Part shown: positions 56,567 through 64,000 of the stretch, piece by piece | Position numbering within the stretch: the stretch's first letter is position 1 | Layout of the letters: each line of letters starts with the position of its first letter | Notes under the pieces: model-generated | Seen by the model: only the letters and a program-made list of their open reading frames with translations | Told to the model about the DNA's origin: nothing | Databases searched by the model: none | Program-made: the position numbers and the translations under genes | Assembly (NCBI GenBank): GCA_023627715.1 | Contig: JAMAHW010000017.1 | Span: forward strand, 496,001 to 560,000 | Direction of reading: 5' to 3' | Source: Periconia sp. R9002 | Lineage: Eukaryota; Ascomycota; Dothideomycetes; Pleosporales; Periconiaceae | Length of the DNA: 64,000 bases

Positions 56567-58438
56567 CTAAATACCAGCTCGGACATTTTCTAGATCATCG
56601 GCTTTCTTTTCGTTATTTGTCCGCTCATTCATCTCTCCAATACTCCAAAAGCTCCACACCACCGCCACACCCGCAACAGCGCCCATCCAACACCACCACA
56701 CTAACCCAACAAATCTCATCTCAACGCCCCTCGCAAGCACCCATCCACCAATCATCGGCCCAATTGCACCCGCAAAACAACCTAGCATGGTACCCCACCC
56801 TTGCACAGTCCCCACCGCTTTTTTCTCCCTTGCCGTCTCCGTCAGTAAGACCATATTACTCGGCATCGCCATTGTTCTTCCCAAGACTTGCACGAACAGC
56901 AGGCTCACTATTGCGGCGTACTTCGCTGTTAGATTTGCATATGCGAGGAGCGAAAGATAGGGCGCTAGGACGTATGCGATTGGGAATATCATATTTGCGA
57001 GACGAAGGACACCTTGAGTTCCTAGTTTGCTTTGAAGTCGTGGGTAGATGAAGAGTTGAAGGAAGATACCGAAGAGACCGATCAGACCGAACGAGAGGCC
57101 GATTTTCGAGGGCGAGAGACCAAGACCGCTTGTGGCGTGTAACACGTTGGCTGATGTGGGAGAAGAAGACGGCCGGACGGGCATACTGAGGTATACGGGG
57201 TATATGTGGAGGAAGGTCGCATTGTGAAGATGGAAGAGGGTAAATGATACCAGAACCTTAAGAAGATGTGATGTGAAGATGCTACGGAAACGTAGGCTTG
57301 CGGAGCGCTTCCCATTCCTTAAAATATGACCTCCTAGATTTTCATCTTCTTTCTCGTCGTTGCAATCTTCGCTGGTGACCTCGACGTATCCGCTCTCTGC
57401 CTGCTTTCCGAACACCATTTCTCTTGCAAATGAATATACCCGCGTCCCTATCTCAACACCACAATCTCTTCTCCCCCTCTTTTCTTCCAAACTCTCCTTC
57501 AATCCAAAAATTGCAGCACCCAAGCAAACCGCAAGAATCCCGGCATTGAACACCGCCGGTAGCGCATACGGCCACTTCTTCCATCCTGATTTTGCCCCAA
57601 CATCTGCCAACACTCCACCGATCACAACTCCTGCAACCCTTCCTGAATTGAATACCACCGGCATTGCTAGAAAAGCTCGCACATTCCACTTCTTCTCACG
57701 CACAATCTCTGTCGTCATTGTCCGCATTACGCCGACGACGCCATTCGCCATGCCCGCCAGCACACGCCAGAAAAGCAGTGATACGATGGATGTGGAGAAA
57801 GCAAAACCAATATTTGCGATAATGCTGAGAAGGAGTGAGAGGAGGATAATGGGTTTGCGTCCGTAAGTCGCAGAGAGCCACGTCCATAGGAGGGTTGTGG
57901 TTGTCTGGCCAAGTGGGTACGCCGCGATTAGTTGACCCGTTAGACGTGTAATTTGCTGCGTGGTGGGGTTATCGGAAGAGGGATTCGAGGTTTTGAGAAT
58001 GGAAGATACGAGTGGGTAGATATAGGGTAGGAGACAGGAATTTGATAGGGGCGTGGAGAGTCGGCAGAGAGCGAGGAGGAGAAGCTGCTTCTTTTGTGGG
58101 AGATTGCGCCACGTTGTTTTTGTCTCTTCTAATTTTTCTGCTTTTAGATGAAGAGGGTGGGAGTCTGGTTTGAATTTTGGGTTTTCTTTGCCTTTCGTTG
58201 GATAGGTGTTAGGTTGATTTCTGAGGGGAGAGAAAAGATAGCATATGGACACGTACAGTTGAGTAACCCTGCTTCTTCTTCCTCGATCATCGTGCGCACC
58301 ATCATCTTCGCACAATGGGCCTATACCTGTATTACATGGACACGAAGATTGAACAGGGCAACTCTTCGGCACGTTTTTTGGAGATGACGTGGGCGAAGCA
58401 GGTACTTCTATACTCCTTAATAGAACATAGATTTCCAT
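56567..58438 (-). CDS. Major facilitator superfamily transporter, DHA1 / zinc-induced-facilitator-like
   Basis: Twelve-TM proton-coupled transporter. The frame is 623 aa. TM1 begins near residue 125 (LLALCRLSTPLSNSCLLPYI). The MFS motif A region follows TM2 (LSATYGRKPIILLSLLLSI), and motif C-like sequence lies at VFNSGRVAGVVIGGVLADVG. The central loop is about 80 residues and charged. The C-terminal half ends with AGAIGPMIGGWVLARGVEM. The pattern is that of fungal DHA1 drug/H+ antiporters similar to plant ZIF1. The first 110 residues are atypical: a Cys-containing stretch (SCPVQSSCPCNTGIGPLCED) precedes a possible 36-nt intron (58219-58254 on the minus strand, GTACGT to CTCAG) that keeps frame whether spliced or not. 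Substrate is not predictable. Confidence 0.88.
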   Translation of the reverse strand: MEIYVLLRSIEVPASPTSSPKNVPKSCPVQSSCPCNTGIGPLCEDDGAHDDRGRRSRVTQLYVSICYLFSPLRNQPNTYPTKGKENPKFKPDSHPLHLKAEKLEETKTTWRNLPQKKQLLLLALCRLSTPLSNSCLLPYIYPLVSSILKTSNPSSDNPTTQQITRLTGQLIAAYPLGQTTTTLLWTWLSATYGRKPIILLSLLLSIIANIGFAFSTSIVSLLFWRVLAGMANGVVGVMRTMTTEIVREKKWNVRAFLAMPVVFNSGRVAGVVIGGVLADVGAKSGWKKWPYALPAVFNAGILAVCLGAAIFGLKESLEEKRGRRDCGVEIGTRVYSFAREMVFGKQAESGYVEVTSEDCNDEKEDENLGGHILRNGKRSASLRFRSIFTSHLLKVLVSFTLFHLHNATFLHIYPVYLSMPVRPSSSPTSANVLHATSGLGLSPSKIGLSFGLIGLFGIFLQLFIYPRLQSKLGTQGVLRLANMIFPIAYVLAPYLSLLAYANLTAKYAAIVSLLFVQVLGRTMAMPSNMVLLTETAREKKAVGTVQGWGTMLGCFAGAIGPMIGGWVLARGVEMRFVGLVWWCWMGAVAGVAVVWSFWSIGEMNERTNNEKKADDLENVRAGI

Positions 58439-59277
58439 TCCGGAGTTACGTCAATTCAGGTACCACAAGACAAATCCGGCACTTGCCCGACGCTTTCAAT
58501 ACTTAATCAATTCCTTGATTCGCCCTTTTTAGGCAGGTTGTTCAATCGTCGCAGGCCCATCATTTAGATTGGATAAGAAGGTACGTAAGTACCAGAGTAG
58601 TGTTAGATTGAGTGTTTACTTGGAATGCGCGGCTAATTCGGGTTGGAGCGCTCTTGATTGGTTGGTTCTCGCTACCCTGTGCATGGCCAAGGAAGATCAA
58701 CTGATTATCCAACGTGTTTGATAACGTTCCGAGGCTATCAATTCTGCGAGGATTTGCGTGCATGGGGAAGGTGGGGAGCGTTGGTGACTGGCTGACTGAC
58801 ATGGAGGAGTTTCGGATACATGTTTGACTACACAGTAAGTCGATAATTCGGACACATGTGGGGTCAGTAATCATGCGTGGCATATTTATAGCCAAATGCA
58901 TAAAGGTAGGATATTCGCATTACCAGTTACATATGCACACGCAAGTTTGGAAAGATATCCTTATATATACTTAAGTGAAATTCATACTCTTTTACCAGTA
59001 CGCTGGCGCACTGTGTACGTAAGATCAAATCCAGTTTCTAGTTGAGCTGATTGAACTCCATCAGATAGACACGATAACAGATTCAATGAGTTCATAAATA
59101 TCACATGTGTTCTGGATACTCCTAGTAATCTTCCAAAAAAAAATTGCGTAAAGAAATACGAATGGCGGATCAGCTGAGACTGAATCCACCACATGTACAT
59201 ATACATTGGCGAACACCCCCGCTCCATGTTGAAGCTGTGATTCGTGGCCCGCCTATACGGGAACATCATCATTCGAC
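58439..59277. other. Divergent intergenic region
   Basis: About 840 bp between the divergent MFS genes. No gene is supported. It contains two promoters and AT-rich stretches, for example TATATATAC near 58962. Confidence 0.4.
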
Positions 59278-61414
59278 ATGCGGGACCCAACATCTCCTGA
59301 AGATGCAGTAAACGAATGCCATTCTACGGCTTCCTCTCTAACTCCAGTAGCCGGCACTCGTTCGGTAGAAACTCCAAGCGACGATCCTACAAGACCTTTG
59401 CTTCCTAGCTCAGCGGACATGGCATACTCCACTGCAATAGTTACCGCGCCTCTTCTACCGAGAGCATCCCTTCGATTGTTAGCTGTCAGCTTATTCTTTG
59501 GATTAGCCTCTCTGGCATGGGGGTAAGTACGATGCAATATGTTTCAAATGTAGTACTGAGGAAACGATAGATATAATATCGGCATTATGGCAACAATATA
59601 CGTCCATCCTGGCTTCATCAAATCTCTTCATAAGCCATCGAAAGCGATAACTGGACTCATAACTTCCATATACTATGTAGGAACGTGGCTCAGCTATCTT
59701 TTTGTTTCACACCCGCTAGCTGATCGGTTCGGACGCAGGGTAGCTGCTGCCACAGGTGTGTGTGTGACTGCTATTGGAGCCGCTGTTCAGTGCGCGTCCA
59801 GTGGTAAAAATGGAGTTGCACAAATGGTCATCGGACGTATTATTTGTGGGTTCGGACTGGCTATCGTTTCGACATCAGTTCCTTTATATCAAAGGTATGT
59901 GTGCATGAGATGTTGCAGGGCTCAAGACGAGACTAATTTTGATCAAGCGAGATTTCACCTGCGAAGCATCGCGGTCGTTACGTCGTGATAAATCACATTG
60001 GGCTTGTCGCCGGCTTGGCGATCGCATTCTGGTATTAGCATCTTAGTTGTAGACGTGGACGGTTGCTGATAGCTTAAGGGTTGGTTACGGGATGAGCCAC
60101 TGGGAGACGGCTCGAGGCAACTACTACGGATGGCGTGTCTCAATGGCCCTTCAATTTATACCAGAAGCTATCTTTCTTGTCGGAGTCTTCCTCTGCCCGG
60201 AGACGTACGTTAACCCATCATTACATTGCAAGCTTGGCTAATTGACTATAGTCCCCGATGGTTGGTTGAACACAATCAGCATAAGGCAGCAATAAAAAGT
60301 CTCGCTTGGCTAAGAAGTTTGAACCCAAATGATAGTCTCATACTAACCGAACTAAAGCAAATCAAGGAGGATATTGCGCGACGCCGAATCGCCACTGAGC
60401 AAAGCTGGACCGTACTATTTACTAATCGTCCTCTTTTCAATCGACTCTGGCGCGCTTCTTTGCTTCAGTTCATGGCACAAATGTGTGGAAATACGTCGAT
60501 GAAATACTATTTACCGTCCATTTTCATGAGCTTGGGCATTGAGCGCAAACTGACGCTCATGATCGGAGGCATTGAAAGCACACTGAAGATCGGATGCACA
60601 GTCATCGATACATGGCTTGTTGATAGATACGGGCGACGCTTTACGCTAGTTATTTCATGTTTTGTTATGAGCCTTGCTTTGCTGGTTTGTTCACCTCTCT
60701 ACGACGTCCACTATTAACTTCCGTTAAACCAATTTCAGTTGAACGGCGCACTACCTATCGCATACCCAAATAACGTCAACCACATAGCAGATTATGTGTG
60801 TATTCTCTTCATATTCATATACACTTTCGGGTATTCCGTTGGATTTGGCCCTGCTGCTTGGGTGTATGGATCAGAAGTACGCCTACACTATTTCTTAAAC
60901 TGAAAAAGAGACTCATGTGAACAGATCTTTCCGACCAACTTTCGCGCCCGGGGTTTGAACATTGCCGCGTCAGCATCCTCCATTGGCTCTGTCATCTCCT
61001 CTCAAACATGGCCCATCGGCATGAACAATATCGGCTCAAAAACGCATTTCATCTTCATGAGCATGAACTTTGTGTCCGCGTTCATAATCTGTATGTCTTC
61101 TTCTTTGATACGCAATATTGCGTCCTTATCTTTTCTACTATTCAACTACTCTCGTAATTTGATAAAAGTAACCAACGCCGCTATTGCGCGTGCTTACTTA
61201 TTTTCTCGCAGGGTTCCTCTACCCCGAAACTGCGGGTCGGACCCTCGAAGACATGGAGGCTCTCTTCAACAAGGACTATTCAACACACGAAGCAATTATC
61301 GAGCAACCCGATCACTATTCCGATCTCAACGGGGGAGAGGGCGAGGAAGAGAACGAAGGAAGAGAGGTGGGAATCGCCAACATGTCTTCTGCGGCAGGTA
61401 TAAAAGCTGTTTAG
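59278..61414 (+). CDS. MFS sugar porter
   Basis: Sugar-porter-family transporter of the fungal hexose/lactose type. Eight exons (59278-59522, 59571-59894, 59948-60031, 60079-60204, 60252-60684, 60739-60876, 60925-61090, 61212-61414) give 572 aa. Family motifs in order: GYNIGIM after TM1, LADRFGRR, SVPLYQSEISPAKHRGR, TPRWLVEHNQ (the PESPRWL site), VDRYGRR, GFGPAAWVYGSEIFPTNFRA and PETAGRTLEDM near the end. The cytosolic N-terminus is about 65 residues and the tail is Gly/Glu-rich. Two exons use AAG acceptors. All eight exons join in frame. The substrate is not predictable from the motifs. The PaxU-like gene lies about 1 kb downstream. Confidence 0.9.
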
Positions 61415-62466
61415 AATGAAAAACTCGTGGTTATCTGTAGCATGGTGGCGTGGTGCAAGAAGCTAGTGAGAAGAGCGTACGAACACAATCGGAAAGTTCT
61501 ACACTTATTTACTATTACCTACTTTACAGATCAGACCGCGTGGCTGGTACAGTCAGTTTGGATACCTTCGTGTTTGGTATATATTACTCGATGACTTAAT
61601 GATTATGCGAAGATCTTGTAAAACATAGCCGTGGAAATTGTTGGTAGAGCCTGAGCAGCGCCCACATTTTCTCCAATCGATCACTTCTGCGAATCACCAG
61701 GATTCAACAGTAGGCACCCCGCCGCACGCGTATCATCACAGTAAAGACAAATTCCCCAAATGATCCACCTCCGAGCTCGGGCGCTGGTTTGATAGGTCCC
61801 GTAAATTCAAAAAATGTCGAGGCAACCTGACTCACTTTTAGCGTCCTGTTGGTTTTGGTAGCCGTGCATGTGTCGGGAAGACTTTGGCGGATATTGAATT
61901 GAGCGATATTCTGGCAAGTGCGGCGTGGTAACTGAATATCGAGGGGGCCAAGCAAGGGGCATATCGTGGCGTCTTACCTTAGGTGTGACTACCTGACAAT
62001 CACGCGTTGAAGTCCTCTCCAATTCTTGTGAATGTCTATCTTATTCATTTAGTAAGCTCTCTCAGAACTCTGTAACATTGGTGGTTTTTAGTCTACTTTT
62101 GTTGACAGCACTTGAGGTTTAGGAAGCCTGCATTTGTAACGGGAGACGGAGTTTCTGATGAAAGAGTATCTCGCATGCTGACGTCGGGCCCCTCCTTCGG
62201 TTCCGGGCGCGTGCAAACAGGCTGCATGTTTACTGCATCTATTGATGTGTTGATGCATTTGCAGGGGTTGGCCATTGGAGGGCTAAAGGGCACAGAAACC
62301 GTGCACTTGTCATGTTGATGTCTACTGTGCCACACTCCTACCGCTTGATCAGGCCCATTACTTTTGCCCACCACCATTTCATTTTCGTACTCCTACAGTT
62401 CCTAGATAAGATATATCAGCTTCCCAGGGTTTCTCCAATGTAGAACAAATTGCCCAAGCCCTAGCC
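61415..62466. other. Intergenic region
   Basis: About 1.05 kb between two plus-strand genes. Minus-strand frames of 70-95 codons at 61704-62377 have no domain. It should contain the sugar porter 3' end and the promoter of the PaxU-like gene. Confidence 0.4.
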
Positions 62467-63327
62467 ATGTCTATCTCAACTCTCAACACAAAAGAGCCCG
62501 ACTTTCAAAAACTCGGACCCCGCATTCTTCTTTTTACTCCTCCTAATCATACCGTTGGTGAACTTATTGTTATTTGTTCATGGTTGGACGCGGCTAAGAA
62601 AAATATCACGAAGTACACGGACGTCTATCGCAAACTGGCACCCAACACAAAAATTCTTCTTATCCAGTCCTCCGTTGGCATAGTCACCAGCACTTATGCT
62701 ACCCAGTTGGAAGCTATTGAGCCTGCGGTGAAGGTAGTAAGGGCTATTTTGGATGAAAGTGGCCACGGTATGATCGAACAAATCAAAATTGTCATCCACA
62801 CCTTCTCCAACGGAGGAGTAAACTCGGCCACCCGGCTGTTGATAGCCTTGCACAAACAACTTGCTACGCCTTTGCCTGTCCACGCCATTATTTGCGACAG
62901 TGGTCCAGCGATCGGAACATACTGGAAAGCTCACCAGGGCATGACTATATCCCTGCCGAAGGGCTTTCTATGGCAGTCACTTGGTCCGATTATTGTACAT
63001 GCTATCCTTATCGTACTATACTCGTCCATCGCCATCGGCCGATACGAAAATCCCGAAGACCTCTGGCGGCGTACGCTTCTTGACGAAACCATCACAGACG
63101 CCAAGATGATCACATACATCTATTCCAGAGTTGACAAGGTCACTGACTGGACGTACATTACGAGCCACGCTGATGTGGCTCGTCAGAAGGGATGGGATAC
63201 CCATGAAGTTGTCTTTGAGGATACCGACCACTGTAACCATCTTGCAAAGCATGGGGATAAATACTTCCAAGCGGTAGAAAGTGCTTGGAGAAGCAACAAA
63301 GAATTATACTCTAAGGTTGTGTCATAG
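62467..63327 (+). CDS. TMEM53/PaxU-like (DUF829) alpha/beta-hydrolase-fold protein
   Basis: Single-exon gene encoding 286 aa of the DUF829/TMEM53 family, which includes PaxU of the paxilline cluster. Family features are VICSWLDAAKKNITKYTDVY near residue 35, IHTFSNGGVNSATRLL with the nucleophile-elbow-like Ser at about 119 (F-S-N-G-G), ICDSGPAIGTYW, YIYSRVDKVTDW (probable acid region) and EDTDHCNHLAKHGDKYF with the likely catalytic His. A hydrophobic segment (GPIIVHAILIVLYSSIAI) may be membrane-associated. The family has both nuclear-envelope and secondary-metabolism members, so a pathway cannot be named. No biosynthetic backbone enzyme is present in the window. Confidence 0.88.
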   Translation: MSISTLNTKEPDFQKLGPRILLFTPPNHTVGELIVICSWLDAAKKNITKYTDVYRKLAPNTKILLIQSSVGIVTSTYATQLEAIEPAVKVVRAILDESGHGMIEQIKIVIHTFSNGGVNSATRLLIALHKQLATPLPVHAIICDSGPAIGTYWKAHQGMTISLPKGFLWQSLGPIIVHAILIVLYSSIAIGRYENPEDLWRRTLLDETITDAKMITYIYSRVDKVTDWTYITSHADVARQKGWDTHEVVFEDTDHCNHLAKHGDKYFQAVESAWRSNKELYSKVVS

Positions 63328-64000
63328 GATGAAATAGATATGTAGGCATCCGGACTGCAATTCTCAATCAGTGTTCTTGAACAAGGGGTCAGGCGTTGGA
63401 AGTATGCGTGATAAACCACCCACGATATCTATGCTCATTGTATGTCATTTATCAGGACAAAATTGGGGCATACAGCACTTCCTCGACGCATGTCTTCGAT
63501 AATGAATCGATTTTCGGGTTCCGAATCAAGGCCTGCGGCGCAGTTGAGTTCTGACATCCAGCCCCTCAGCCTCGCGCGTGCTCAACCAAATTGCCCTGCT
63601 TGATGCAGCCACCACAAGCATTCTTTCTGTGTGTTAAGTATTGCAAGTTCACATATGCATGACCAACTCGTTTCCTATACACGCGCATCTCGTTTATTAA
63701 TTTGACGCTATACAAACTAGTAAGTAAGCCTATTTCCCCTACCCTAGCCTGGATGCATTTCATATATAGAGAAATCCACTCATAGCTAGATGTCATTGCT
63801 CGCCGCACCGCACGATTTTCTAAATCATCATATGTAGTCCAATCTCATGAACCTGTGAGCGCATGCCATTTCATGCTGGCAGGTGTTTGTAGTTTTTAGA
63901 TGGCTGATTGCACGTTCACTTTTAAAGAAGGTACTGTATTCTTTCTGGTTAATGCATATCTGTGGTGGAACGCATAGACATGCTACTGTAAAACTCTATC
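63328..64000. other. Intergenic region, right edge
   Basis: No gene supported. It contains the 3' flank of the PaxU-like gene. Short TATATA-like low complexity occurs near 63765. Confidence 0.4.

Overview
The window is nuclear DNA of a filamentous ascomycete (Pezizomycotina). Most genes carry 1-7 short introns (about 44-70 bp) with GTAAGT- or GTACGT-like donors and CAG, TAG or often AAG acceptors. Intergenic tracts of 0.4-4 kb hold TACATA- and CCTAGG-type low complexity, and several protein families are fungus-specific (fungal rhodopsin-type 7TM, DUF6594, PaxU-like). There are no operons, rRNAs, CRISPR arrays or complete transposons, and I recognised no tRNA. All gene models were assembled by eye from reading frames and splice signals, and exon sums were checked to be multiples of three.

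Layout. 0.7-12.6 kb: proteasome alpha-1 (SCL1/PSMA6, minus) diverges from a nucleolar-type WKF-domain protein (plus). Then come an F-box protein, a fungal rhodopsin-type 7TM protein, an AT-hook protein with a BTB-like helical region, and a TVP38/VTT membrane protein (minus). 12.6-22.3 kb: a gene-poor tract, a small membrane protein, then a Ctr copper transporter (minus) head-to-head with a ferric/cupric reductase (plus), which looks like a reductive metal-uptake pair. 22.3-32.3 kb: four minus-strand genes, namely an 11-zinc-knuckle protein, a division-1 chitin synthase, a low-molecular-weight tyrosine phosphatase and a DUF6594 membrane protein.

32.6-36 kb reads as accessory DNA. The DUF6594 gene diverges from a gene joining a fungal STAND-type N-terminal region to a retropepsin-like DTGS domain, and a small single-TM protein follows. 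36.4-44.4 kb: a 92-aa conserved fungal protein, a 3.9-kb gene-free stretch carrying a 260-bp imperfect hairpin repeat (a related copy lies near 21.7 kb), then gamma-tubulin complex component GCP3. 44.4-58.5 kb: a BTB-like protein, a Cys-rich gene broken by an in-frame TAA, three membrane proteins of unknown function, and a DHA1-type MFS transporter. 59.3-63.3 kb: a sugar-porter MFS gene with eight exons and a single-exon TMEM53/PaxU-like (DUF829) hydrolase.

Most of the window is housekeeping. The places most worth a second look are the STAND-N/retropepsin gene and its neighbours, the hairpin repeat family, the interrupted Cys-rich gene, and several short or motif-splitting introns.
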